Shown here: positions 35,155 through 43,271 of the stretch, piece by piece | Position numbering within the stretch: the stretch's first letter is position 1 | Layout: every line of letters starts with the position of its first letter | DNA from: Alphaproteobacteria bacterium | GTDB lineage: Bacteria; Pseudomonadota; Alphaproteobacteria; JACZXZ01 | DNA length: 53,003 nt | NCBI GenBank assembly: GCA_035625915.1 | Contig: DASPOR010000204.1 | Span: 1-53,003, forward strand | Direction: 5' to 3' | The notes under the pieces: generated by a model | Databases searched by the model: none | The model's input: the letters and a program-made list of their open reading frames with translations, nothing else | Told to the model about the DNA's origin: nothing | Program-made: the position numbers and the translations under genes

Positions 35155-35340
35155 TGCGGAGGGAGCCATTGAGGGCCTTTGTCTCGGGATACCGGGTAAA
35201 AGCCCTCAGTGAATCCGACCTGCCCACCCGAGGTGGCGGATAAGCCAGCGGGCGTCGGAAGGGCTTGAGGAGGGGGTTGCTTCTATCGTCAACGTTTTGA
35301 CCGGCGGCCTTGCCCGGCAAGGCTGGAGCAACGACATCTT
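35155..35340 (+). ncRNA. Candidate structured RNA, family unknown
   Basis: Several stems follow one another. A: 35167-35176 with 35202-35211, ten pairs with one wobble. B: TCCGAC (35214-35219) with GTCGGA (35254-35259), extended by GCCC/GGGC and an inner TGGC/GCCA hairpin. C: a three-way junction closed by GTTGCTTC (35276-35283) with GGAGCAAC (35325-35332), containing GTCAA/TTGAC (35288-35301) and GCCTTGCC/GGCAAGGC (35307-35323). A TATGTT (35143-35148) lies upstream as a possible -10. It could be a free small RNA or part of the cspA leader. I considered 6S RNA, but the fold is not one long rod. Confidence 0.45.
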
Positions 35341-35579
35341 GTGCCCTGCGTGTGGCGGATCGAACCAGCATCCTTCGGGCAATTGCGTGCGCGTTCCGTG
35401 AGGGGTCTTGTGCTGGTTACAAAATTCATATTTATCAATAAAGTAGGGAATTCCTCATGCCGGTGGGATGGTGGCGTGAGGCGATTTGGCGTGAACCATC
35501 TCATAACACTGCGGTAGGGCTGCCGCCGTCGGAAATCACCGGCACGGTACGCAACGACGCGATATGGAGTGCATGGAAT

Positions 35580-35789
35580 ATGTCAGTTGGCACGGTTAAG
35601 TGGTTCAATGCCACGAAGGGGTACGGCTTCATCCAACCCGAGGACGGCTCGAAGGATGTCTTCGTTCACATCTCTGCGGTTCAGCGGGCGGGACTTCAGG
35701 GGCTTCGGGAAGGCCAAAAGGTGAAGTACGAGCTTATGATGGGCCGTAACGGCAAGAGCTCGGCGGAGAATCTCGCGGTCGTCGACTGA
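35580..35789 (+). CDS. Cold-shock protein, CspA family
   Basis: A 69-residue single cold-shock domain. Both RNA-binding motifs are present: RNP1 KGYGFIQP and RNP2 VFVHIS, after the usual start [11 protein letters not shown]. The ATG at 35580 gives the canonical length; an in-frame ATG upstream would add an untypical 41-residue extension. Such proteins bind single-stranded nucleic acid and act as RNA chaperones. The long structured upstream region is in keeping with post-transcriptional control of csp genes. Confidence 0.92.
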   Translation: MSVGTVKWFNATKGYGFIQPEDGSKDVFVHISAVQRAGLQGLREGQKVKYELMMGRNGKSSAENLAVVD

Positions 35790-35991
35790 CGGGACGGCAT
35801 TCGCTGCATGTCGCGGGGGCAGCCGCCCCCCGACACGGCGCTGGGACCGGTTGCTGGGCATTCGCGGGCTCTTTGGGCTTGCGGGTCCATCGCTTTCGTT
35901 CTTCGTTACCTTGCGGCATTCGCGGCAGACGGCGTTGGTGCGCACGGGGCGTTCCTGCGCGCGCATCGGATCGTTGCGGGTGGACAGGATC

Positions 35992-36270
35992 TCAGAGGTG
36001 GTTTGCGACAGAGCCTAACGACGGCCACGCGGGCCGCGTCGCAACATCCTTCGCACCGCACCCCATGCAACGCATCTGACTGCCCACCTCGGGAACCGGG
36101 AAGGCGGGTCCGAGGGCGGCGATGAGGTTGCGCGTCGGTACGACCGCATTGTGGCCGCAGCGATTGCACCAGCAGAACACATCGACCCCTTCGTTTGCGA
36201 GTTCAGCCAGCAGGATCGCTTTGAGGCGACCGTCCTCGGCCTCGACCAGCCTGCGCTTGAAGCCAGACAT
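35992..36270 (-). CDS. Small zinc-ribbon protein
   Basis: A 92-residue protein starting MSGFKRRLVEAEDGRLKAIL. Two Cys pairs, CNRC near residue 32 and CMGC near residue 67, are spaced as in a zinc ribbon. Between them lies PTRNLIAALGPAFPVPEVGS, a block I have seen in alphaproteobacterial hypothetical proteins. It lies downstream of the DUF2794 gene on the same strand. Nucleic acid or protein binding is plausible for a ribbon of this kind but is not shown. Confidence 0.75.
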   Translation of the reverse strand: MSGFKRRLVEAEDGRLKAILLAELANEGVDVFCWCNRCGHNAVVPTRNLIAALGPAFPVPEVGSQMRCMGCGAKDVATRPAWPSLGSVANHL

Positions 36271-36366
36271 TCGCCGTCCCCGACATTCGCGAAAAGAACA
36301 TACCAAGAACACGATGGGCAATCAAGGCGGACGCTTAGCCGAAAAGCAGGGGAGGACGCCAAAATA

Positions 36367-36711
36367 TCAGGAGCCGCTCGATACCAGCGTGAGCCGCAAC
36401 TCGAAAATGCCCAGGACCTCCGAGAGCGAATTTCCGCGCTTGAAAGGGCGAGAGCCTTTCGTGACGAGAAAGCTGCACTTACCCGCGGCGTCGGGGGCGA
36501 ACTTCACGACCGTGAAAGTCGGTCCTTCGAGGCGGTGACGAAACACCATGAAGCGCGCGTGGGTCGTATCGTGGTGAATCGCATAATCGCGCCATTCACC
36601 GCCGGCCACCCGTCGGCTATAGAGCTGGAGGAGATTGTTGAGTTCCGGGCGGCTGAAACACACAAAGCTGCGTCGACGTCTGTGCTCGTCGAGCCGGACC
36701 AGCTTCGCCAT
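36367..36711 (-). CDS. DUF2794 family protein
   Basis: A 114-residue protein. The ATG at 36711 is preceded by GAGGTG. The diagnostic stretch LNNLLQLYSRRVAGGEWRDYA and the following strands (HARFMVFRHRLEGPTFTVVK, FKRGNSLSEVLGIF) match the DUF2794 pattern common to alphaproteobacteria, whose role is unknown. It is divergent from the YfgM-like gene; the 221-base gap should contain both promoters, although no clear pair of boxes was picked out. Confidence 0.8.
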   Translation of the reverse strand: MAKLVRLDEHRRRRSFVCFSRPELNNLLQLYSRRVAGGEWRDYAIHHDTTHARFMVFRHRLEGPTFTVVKFAPDAAGKCSFLVTKGSRPFKRGNSLSEVLGIFELRLTLVSSGS

Positions 36712-36932
36712 AAGCAACACCTCATTGCACGGCATCTCTTGTTCGGTTCGTGACAGTCTTCCTCATTTCCGATGCAGTGTCCAGTAGACCCAAACCCTCG
36801 TAAACGCCTCGGAATCGCGGAAAACGGTAGCGCATCCGGCTTTCATCCGAGAGAGCCGGGGTATCGCTCAGGGATTTGCCATCCTCCGAGGCGGTCGCTA
36901 TTGTACGGCCCTCATTTGTCCCGGAGGCCTTG

Positions 36933-37577
36933 GTGAGCGATATCTTCCGCGAGATTGAAGAAGACTTACAACGCGATCGATACAAGAAGCTGTGGGAGAA
37001 ATACGGCAACCTTGTCATCGCCGCGGCCGTGGTGCTGGTCCTGGGTACGGCCGGCTGGCAGGTTTGGAAGGCGAACAAGATAAAACGCGACGAAGCATTT
37101 GGCGCTCGCTATGCCGAGGCTGCCAAGCTCGCAGAAGACGGCAAGACCGATCAGGCGGAACAAGACTTCGCTAAACTCGCCACGGATGCCGGCCACGGGT
37201 ATGCGGCACTTTCACGGCTGCAGGAGGCGTCGCTTCTGGCCAAGGCCGGCAAGCGCGACGAGGCGATCGCCGTCTACGACAAACTCGCTGCGGACAGTTC
37301 CGTCGACCGGACATATCGCGACCTGGCGGCTTACCTTGCGGTACTCCATAATGTCGACACCGGCGACCCTGCGGTCCTTGCCAAGCAACTTGAACCGCTG
37401 ACGGCAGCATCGAGCCCGTGGCGCCACTCGGCCCTCGAGCTGTCGGCACTGCTCGCCGAGCGCGCGGGCGATGTGGCGCGTGCGCGGCAGATCTACACGC
37501 AGCTTGCCGACGATGCGACAGCGCCTCAAGGCGTTCGTGCGCGTGCGGCCGAAATGCTCGCCGCACTCAAGGGCTGA
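36933..37577 (+). CDS. YfgM-like tetratricopeptide membrane protein
   Basis: A 214-residue protein. The GTG at 36933 is chosen because GGAGG lies at 36923-36927. A cytoplasmic N-terminus (SDIFREIEEDLQRDRYKKLW) precedes one membrane helix (about 27-46, VIAAAVVLVLGTAGWQVW), then TPR-like repeats on the periplasmic side. It matches the YfgM/TPR_21 family, an ancillary SecYEG-associated chaperone-like protein in E. coli. bamB follows 7 bases later and then der, the same neighbours as in many proteobacteria. Confidence 0.85.
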   Translation: MSDIFREIEEDLQRDRYKKLWEKYGNLVIAAAVVLVLGTAGWQVWKANKIKRDEAFGARYAEAAKLAEDGKTDQAEQDFAKLATDAGHGYAALSRLQEASLLAKAGKRDEAIAVYDKLAADSSVDRTYRDLAAYLAVLHNVDTGDPAVLAKQLEPLTAASSPWRHSALELSALLAERAGDVARARQIYTQLADDATAPQGVRARAAEMLAALKG

Positions 37578-37584
37578 GACCGGC

Positions 37585-38940
37585 ATGATCCGCTGCCGCG
37601 CCGCCACGATCCTGGAGATCCTCTCGGCCTTGACGCTCGTCCTCGCCCTCGGCGGGTGCGATGTTTGGCATAGCTGGTTCGGCGACGAAGACAAGAAGCC
37701 GAAGCTCAAGGGGGAGCGGATCCCTGTCCTTGTGGCCGAACAGAACCTCAAGCCCGACCCCCAGGTCCAGGACCTCGCGGTGCAGTTGCCGAGTGCGCAG
37801 AACAATCCGGACTGGCCGCAATCCGGTGGCAATCCCGCTCACGACATGCAGAACGTATCTGTCGGCAACAGCCTCAATCAGGTTTGGAGTTCGAGTATTG
37901 GTGAGGGCCGGAACAAGCACTCAAATCACCTCGCCGTGCCGGTTATCGGCGGCGGGCGGATATTCACGATGGACACGGAATCCGTCGTTCGCGCATTCGA
38001 TCTCGACCGCGGCGGCCGGATTTGGGAGACCGACGTGAAGCCCGATGCCGACGATATCGGCGACGGCGACGTCGGCGGAGGTGTGGGTTACGCGGACGGA
38101 CAGGTCTTCGTCACCAACAATTTCGGTGAGGTATTGGCGCTCGACGCCAATTCGGGCGCCATCAAGTGGCGCCGTTCGCTCGCCGGACCGACGCGCGCAG
38201 CGCCGACCGTGGGCGGGGGGCGCGCTTTCGTCGTAACGGCGGACAACCAATTAAACGTGCTCGACGTGAAGGACGGCCGCGTGGAGTGGACCCATGCCGG
38301 ATTGTCGGAAGTCACGGGTCTCCTCGGCGCTGCAAGCCCGGCCTTCGACGGTGACATCGTCGTCGTGCCATACACGTCCGGCGAACTCTATGCCATTCGG
38401 GCGGACAACGGGCGCGTCCTTTGGTCGGACTCGCTCGCTTCGGTTCGACGTGCTGACGCGATCTCCGCCCTTGCGGACATCCGCGCCAATCCCGTCATCG
38501 ACCGAGACCGCGTCGTCGCTGTCGGCAACAGCGGGCGAATGGTGGCGATCGATTTGCGCTCGGGCGGTCGCGCCTGGGAGGACCCGATCGGCGGTTGGAC
38601 GATGCCGTGGGTGGCGGGCGATTTCGTCTTCGTGCTGTCGAACGAGAATCAGCTTATCTGCTTGACGCGGCGCGACGGGCGCGTGCGTTGGCTCGTCCAA
38701 CTCGACCGTTGGAAGGACACCGAAAAGAAGAAGGACCCCATCCTTTGGGTCGGGCCGGTGCTGATCGGCGACAAGCTCGTCACCGCGAGCAACGACGAGA
38801 GACTCATCACCATCTCGCCGCAGGACGGTACGATCCTGAACACGATCGAGCTTGGCGATCCGGTCTCGATTCCGCCCATCGCGGCAAACGGCACACTTTA
38901 CGTCCTGACCGACGCCGGAGACCTTCGGGCTTTTCGCTAA
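37585..38940 (+). CDS. bamB: Outer-membrane assembly lipoprotein BamB
   Basis: A 451-residue lipoprotein. The ATG at 37585 gives a proper signal with lipobox LALGGC (Cys at about 24). The mature part is an eight-bladed beta-propeller with PQQ-like repeats (NFGEVLALDANSGAIKWRR, DNQLNVLDVKDGRVEW, RADNGRVLWSDSL). It is part of the BAM complex that inserts outer-membrane beta-barrels. A somewhat long linker (25-85) follows the lipid-attachment site, as in other alphaproteobacterial BamB proteins. der starts 9 bases downstream. Confidence 0.93.
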   Translation: MIRCRAATILEILSALTLVLALGGCDVWHSWFGDEDKKPKLKGERIPVLVAEQNLKPDPQVQDLAVQLPSAQNNPDWPQSGGNPAHDMQNVSVGNSLNQVWSSSIGEGRNKHSNHLAVPVIGGGRIFTMDTESVVRAFDLDRGGRIWETDVKPDADDIGDGDVGGGVGYADGQVFVTNNFGEVLALDANSGAIKWRRSLAGPTRAAPTVGGGRAFVVTADNQLNVLDVKDGRVEWTHAGLSEVTGLLGAASPAFDGDIVVVPYTSGELYAIRADNGRVLWSDSLASVRRADAISALADIRANPVIDRDRVVAVGNSGRMVAIDLRSGGRAWEDPIGGWTMPWVAGDFVFVLSNENQLICLTRRDGRVRWLVQLDRWKDTEKKKDPILWVGPVLIGDKLVTASNDERLITISPQDGTILNTIELGDPVSIPPIAANGTLYVLTDAGDLRAFR

Positions 38941-38949
38941 GGGGCGGCA

Positions 38950-40338
38950 ATGGCGTTCACCGTTGCCATCGTAGGACGCCCGAACGTTGGGAAATCGACG
39001 ATCTTCAATCGGCTCGTGGGCAAGCGGCTCGCGCTCGTCGATGACACACCAGGCTTCACGCGCGACCGGCGCGAGGGTCAGGTCGATGCCGGCGGCCTCA
39101 GTTTTACGGTCATCGACACGGCAGGACTCGAGGAAAGCACCGCTGACACGCTCGAAGCGCGCATGCTCTCCCAAACCGAGCGTGCGATCGACAGCGCGGA
39201 CGTGGCTTTGCTGGTGATTGACGCGCGTGCGGGCCTGACCCCGCTTGACGAGCATTTCGCGCGCCGCGTGCGCAAGCGGCGAACGCCGGTCATCCTGGTC
39301 GCAAACAAATGCGAAGGCACGATTGGCGCTGCGATACTCGCCGATTGCCATCGTCTCGGTTTCGGGGAGGCCATCGAAATTTCGGCGGAACATGGGCTCG
39401 GCATCGGCGATCTTCTGGATGCCTTGCGACCCCATGCCCCATCTTCCGCCATAGCACCCAGCGAGGAAGATGGCGGTGAGGACGAGGATACACGGCTCGG
39501 CACAGGCGAGGTGCTGCCAAGACGGCTTCAGCTAGCAATTCTCGGTCGGCCCAATGTTGGAAAGTCGACGCTAGCCAACCAACTGCTCGGCGAGGACCGG
39601 TTGCTGACCGGCCCGGAGCCAGGCGTTACGCGCGATGCGATCCCGCTTGACTGGGAATATTCGGGTCGGCCGATCCGGCTCGTCGATACCGCGGGCCTGC
39701 GCCGCCGCGCCAAGGTGACCGATCGGCTGGAGCGGCTTTCCGCTGTCGACGCCCTGCGCGCCGTCCGTTTTGCCGAAGTCGTGATCCTCGTCGTTGACGG
39801 TGGCGATCCACTCAATCGCCAGGACCTGGGCCTTGCGAGCATGGTGGCAGAGGAGGGCCGCGCCCTTGTCGTCGCCGTCAATAAGGCCGACACGATCGCG
39901 GATAGGTCGAAGGTAATGCGCGAAATCCACGAGCGCATCGATATCTCGCTTGCGCAGGTGAAGGGCGTTGAGATCATTCTCGTGTCCGCATTGACCGGCG
40001 AGGGAGTCGAAAAGCTTATGGCGGCGGTCTTCCGCGCGCACGAACTTTGGAACCGGCACATATCGACTTCCGAACTCAACCGGTTCATGTCCGAGGTGAT
40101 CGACGCCCATCCGCCGCCCCGCGCTGGCGGTCGGCGAAGCAAGATTCGCTACATCACGCAGGCGAAGACGCGGCCGCCCAGTTTCACGCTTTTCGGGAAC
40201 AAGCTCAGCGATTTGCCCGATACCTATCTTCGCTACATCGTCAACGCGATGCGCGAATCCTTCGATCTGCCGGGGGTGCCGATCCGCATCGCGCTGCGGG
40301 GCGGGGAAAATCCCTATGCGAAGAAAAAGCCGACCTAA
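38950..40338 (+). CDS. der: Ribosome-associated GTPase Der (EngA)
   Basis: A 462-residue GTPase with two G domains and a C-terminal KH-like domain. G1 motifs GRPNVGKST occur near residues 9 and 199; G3 DTAGLEE and DTAGLRR; G4 NKCEG and NKAD. The linker between the G domains (about 165-190) is acidic (PSEEDGGEDEDTRLG). It is required for 50S subunit assembly. The C-terminus (RIALRGGENPYAKKKPT) is typical. It ends 61 bases from the convergent SDR gene. Confidence 0.96.
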   Translation: MAFTVAIVGRPNVGKSTIFNRLVGKRLALVDDTPGFTRDRREGQVDAGGLSFTVIDTAGLEESTADTLEARMLSQTERAIDSADVALLVIDARAGLTPLDEHFARRVRKRRTPVILVANKCEGTIGAAILADCHRLGFGEAIEISAEHGLGIGDLLDALRPHAPSSAIAPSEEDGGEDEDTRLGTGEVLPRRLQLAILGRPNVGKSTLANQLLGEDRLLTGPEPGVTRDAIPLDWEYSGRPIRLVDTAGLRRRAKVTDRLERLSAVDALRAVRFAEVVILVVDGGDPLNRQDLGLASMVAEEGRALVVAVNKADTIADRSKVMREIHERIDISLAQVKGVEIILVSALTGEGVEKLMAAVFRAHELWNRHISTSELNRFMSEVIDAHPPPRAGGRRSKIRYITQAKTRPPSFTLFGNKLSDLPDTYLRYIVNAMRESFDLPGVPIRIALRGGENPYAKKKPT

Positions 40339-40399
40339 GCTCCAGGCGCTCCGGGTCTTTGACGCAGTGGCTTAGGCGGCGTTTGCCTGAAACGCCATC

Positions 40400-41104
40400 C
40401 TAATAACAGCGCACCAAATCTCCGTGCCGGGCGCAATCCGCTGTCGCCAATTCGACGAAGTGTGGCGCGATTTCGTCAGGGTGGCGCAATGTGTCCGGGT
40501 TCTCGCCTGGAAACGCTTCCGCACGCAGTGCGGTACGCACAATGCCGGGATCGAGCAGGTTGACGCGCACTTTGGTCTTGGCGGTCTCCCCGGCGTAGTT
40601 GCGAACCATCGCCTCGAGGGCCGCCTTGCTCGCGGCGTAGGCGCCCCAGTAGGGGAAAACATCCGACGCCACGCTGGCGGTCACGAAGATGGCGCGGCCG
40701 GCGTCGGATGCGCGAAGGAGCGGATCGGTGCTGCGTATGAGCCGCCAATTGGCGGTGAGATTTATCGCGATGACCTCGTTCCACACTGGCGGGTCGATGT
40801 GCCCCGTGGGCGAGAGAACGCCGAGCTGTGCTGCGTTGCCCACGACGATGTCGAGCTTTCCGTAGCGCTCGTAAAGGGCCGCACCCAGTCGATCGATGGC
40901 GTCAAAATCCTTGAGATCGAGTGGCACGAGGGTGGCGCTGCCGCCCAACGCGCCAATCGCATCGTCCACGTCCTCGAGCCCGCCGACCGTGCGTGCGACG
41001 AGAACGACGTGTGCGCCCTCGGCTGCAAAGCGTTTGGCGACCGCTGCACCGATACCGCGCGACGCACCCGTGATGAGTGCCACGCGCCCTTTCAGTCGGG
41101 CCAT
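40400..41104 (-). CDS. SDR-family oxidoreductase next to purF
   Basis: A 234-residue short-chain dehydrogenase. The ATG at 41104 lies two bases after the purF stop, giving tight coupling. Motifs: TGASRGIGAAV (cofactor), GNAAQLG in place of the usual NNAG, Ser in FVTASVAS, and YAASKAAL. Resemblance to YciK-like/FabG-like enzymes is general; the substrate is unknown. SDR genes after purF are seen in other alphaproteobacteria. The NNAG variation is mild and does not by itself predict loss of activity. Confidence 0.88.
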   Translation of the reverse strand: MARLKGRVALITGASRGIGAAVAKRFAAEGAHVVLVARTVGGLEDVDDAIGALGGSATLVPLDLKDFDAIDRLGAALYERYGKLDIVVGNAAQLGVLSPTGHIDPPVWNEVIAINLTANWRLIRSTDPLLRASDAGRAIFVTASVASDVFPYWGAYAASKAALEAMVRNYAGETAKTKVRVNLLDPGIVRTALRAEAFPGENPDTLRHPDEIAPHFVELATADCARHGDLVRCY

Positions 41105-41106
41105 TT

Positions 41107-42564
41107 TCAGGCGATCTCGGCGAGAAGCGAAAGTTGCGGTGCGGTCTGCCCACCCTCGAAATCGGTAAGGCTCGTCGGGTAGTCGCCGGTGAAGCAGGCG
41201 TCGCAAAATTGCGGGTGGGCATTGTCGCGGCCCCTGACGCCGACCGCGCGATAAAGCCCGTCGATCGTGATGAAGGCAAGGCTGTCGACGCCGATCAACG
41301 CGCGCATGCCCTCAATATCGTGGCGATAGGCAAGCAGTTCGCTCCGGTGCGGCGTATCGATCCCGTAAAAGCACGAATTCGTCGTGGGCGGGCTCGAAAT
41401 CCGCATATGAACCTCACGCGCACCCGCTTGGCGCACCATCTCGACGATCTTGCGCGACGTGGTTCCGCGCACGATTGAATCGTCCACCAAGATGACGCGC
41501 TTTCCCTCGATATTGGCGCGGTTGACGTTGTGTTTGAGCTTGACGCCGAGATTGCGGATGCGATCCGTCGGCTCGATGAAGGTACGCCCGACATAATGAT
41601 TGCGGATGATGCCAAGCTCGAACGGAATCCCTGCTTCGGCAGCGTAGCCGATTGCGGCGGGAACCCCGGAATCGGGAACGGGGATTATCACGTCGGCCGG
41701 AACGCCGCTCTCACGGGCAAGTTCGGCGCCGATACGCTTTCTGACCTCGTAAACGCTCTTGCCCTCCATCCTGCTGTCGGGTCGGGCGAAGTAAATGTAC
41801 TCAAAAATACAGAAACGCTTGCGCATTGCCGGGAAGGGCTTGAGGGAGTGAACCCCCTTCTTGTCGAGGACGACAATCTCGCCCGGCTCCACATCCCGCA
41901 CGAAGGTAGCGTCGATGATATCGAGCGCACACGTCTCGGAGGTGAGTATGAAGGCGCCGTCGCGCGTCCTGCCGAGCACGAGCGGGCGCACGCCCAAGGG
42001 GTCGCGCAGGCCGATCACCGCCTGTTCGCTCATGGATATGAGCGAGTAAGCCCCCTCGATCTGCCGAACGGCTTCGATCAGCCGGTCGATCAGCGTGCCG
42101 AACTGGCTGGTCGCGATCAGGTGGACGATTACCTCGGTGTCGGTGGTCGACTGGAAGAGCGAGCCTCGGCTGGTCAGCCGATCGCGTAAGGCTGCCGCGT
42201 TCGTAAGGTTGCCGTTGTGCCCGACTGCGAAGCCGCCTTGTTGGAGGTGAGCGAAGAGCGGCTGAACGTTTCGAAGGACGGTCTCCCCGGTCGTGGCGTA
42301 GCGGACGTGTCCAATTGCAAGTCGTCCGGGAAGCTTGGCGATCGCCTCCTCGCTGTCGAGACTGTCGCCGACGAGGCCAAGAGCCCTGTGCTGGTGGAAT
42401 TGCTTGCCGTCATAGCTCACGAGGCCGACCGCTTCCTGGCCGCGATGCTGGAGGGCATGGAGGCCGAGGGCGGTCAGTGCTGCCGCGTCGGTATGTCCGA
42501 AGATGCCGAAGATACCGCACTCCTCCTTCAGTTTGTCGTCGTCGAAGGGATTGGTGTTCGGCAT
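41107..42564 (-). CDS. purF: Amidophosphoribosyltransferase
   Basis: A 485-residue enzyme for the first step of purine synthesis (PRPP plus glutamine to phosphoribosylamine). From the ATG at 42564 a 15-residue propeptide precedes the nucleophile Cys16 in KEECGIFGIFG, which is exposed after processing. ATG 42579 and GTG 42603 are alternative starts. The PRPP-binding motif VILVDDSIVRGTTS lies in the C-terminal domain. C-terminal cysteines CDACFTGDYP belong to the Fe-S-containing Bacillus-type class in other members. It is flanked by cvpA upstream, the classical cvpA-purF order. Confidence 0.95.
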   Translation of the reverse strand: MPNTNPFDDDKLKEECGIFGIFGHTDAAALTALGLHALQHRGQEAVGLVSYDGKQFHQHRALGLVGDSLDSEEAIAKLPGRLAIGHVRYATTGETVLRNVQPLFAHLQQGGFAVGHNGNLTNAAALRDRLTSRGSLFQSTTDTEVIVHLIATSQFGTLIDRLIEAVRQIEGAYSLISMSEQAVIGLRDPLGVRPLVLGRTRDGAFILTSETCALDIIDATFVRDVEPGEIVVLDKKGVHSLKPFPAMRKRFCIFEYIYFARPDSRMEGKSVYEVRKRIGAELARESGVPADVIIPVPDSGVPAAIGYAAEAGIPFELGIIRNHYVGRTFIEPTDRIRNLGVKLKHNVNRANIEGKRVILVDDSIVRGTTSRKIVEMVRQAGAREVHMRISSPPTTNSCFYGIDTPHRSELLAYRHDIEGMRALIGVDSLAFITIDGLYRAVGVRGRDNAHPQFCDACFTGDYPTSLTDFEGGQTAPQLSLLAEIA

Positions 42565-42599
42565 GGCTGTTCCCGTCATCTCCTGAAGCGTCGGGGCGC

Positions 42600-43259
42600 T
42601 CACTGGTTGCTCTGGAAAAGCCGGTCCATTTCCTTGTTCTCGTCCGGCTTATACCCCTGTTGGTCCTTGGGTGCATCAGCTTTGGCGTCGGGCTTTGCGA
42701 GTCTTTGGACGGCCTGCGCCGCGTCGATTCCGTTGCGCGCCTTCGACTCGGCGTCGCCAACCGCCTGAAGGGCGCGACGGCGCTCGCTTTCGGGGATGAG
42801 CTGCTCGATCATCCGCGCACCGCGCTCGACAAGCGGGGCGGTCTTGGCCTCCTTCACCCAGCTCGGGTAGTCGTCGGGCGAAGAGACGGCCCAACCGAGT
42901 GCCAGGTAGCCCAGGCATACGATCACGATTCCTCTCACGAGGCCAAACACGAGCCCGAGCGACTTGTCGAGTGCTGAAAAACTGCTTTGGTGAACTCTCT
43001 GCGCAATCGCATGGCTGATAGCGGAGAGAATCACAAGGGCGATCACGAAGATCGTGACCCCTGCCGCGCCATCGGCCAGCCATGGAATCGCGATGAAGTT
43101 GCGAAACCAAGGTGTCACGTACGAGAAAAGGTAGAGCGTAGCGAACGCCGCACCCACCCAGCCGACCACGCTGAGCACTTCCTTCACGAAGCCTCGGATA
43201 AGGGCGAAGAGGGCCGAAAGGAGAATGATGATAATGACGACGATGTCGGTCGGGATCAT
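42600..43259 (-). CDS. cvpA: CvpA family membrane protein
   Basis: A 219-residue inner-membrane protein with four hydrophobic segments in residues 5-125 (IVVIIIILLSALFALIRGF at the start) and a long charged cytoplasmic tail (about 135-219, ending MDRLFQSNQ). CvpA was named for colicin V production and is linked to envelope stress tolerance; its molecular role is unclear. It starts 12 bases after radA and precedes purF, as in many proteobacteria. Confidence 0.92.
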   Translation of the reverse strand: MIPTDIVVIIIILLSALFALIRGFVKEVLSVVGWVGAAFATLYLFSYVTPWFRNFIAIPWLADGAAGVTIFVIALVILSAISHAIAQRVHQSSFSALDKSLGLVFGLVRGIVIVCLGYLALGWAVSSPDDYPSWVKEAKTAPLVERGARMIEQLIPESERRRALQAVGDAESKARNGIDAAQAVQRLAKPDAKADAPKDQQGYKPDENKEMDRLFQSNQ

Positions 43260-43271
43260 GATCTGGCTTGT

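Larger units (their letters stand above)
34914..35579. other. Long intergenic region with RNA structure upstream of the cold-shock gene
   Basis: This 666-base region contains a terminator candidate (34999-35033), a multi-stem RNA candidate (about 35155-35340) and a further 8-bp perfect stem, AACCAGCA (35363-35370) with TGCTGGTT (35411-35418). An AT-rich tract follows (35419-35445), suited to a cspA-type promoter with a leader of about 135 bases. No coding frame is convincing. Confidence 0.6.

Noticed and set aside
35155-35300. 6S RNA as identity of the structured RNA candidate
   Set aside because: 6S RNA folds as one long rod with a central bubble, whereas this region forms separate stems and a three-way junction; kept as unknown.
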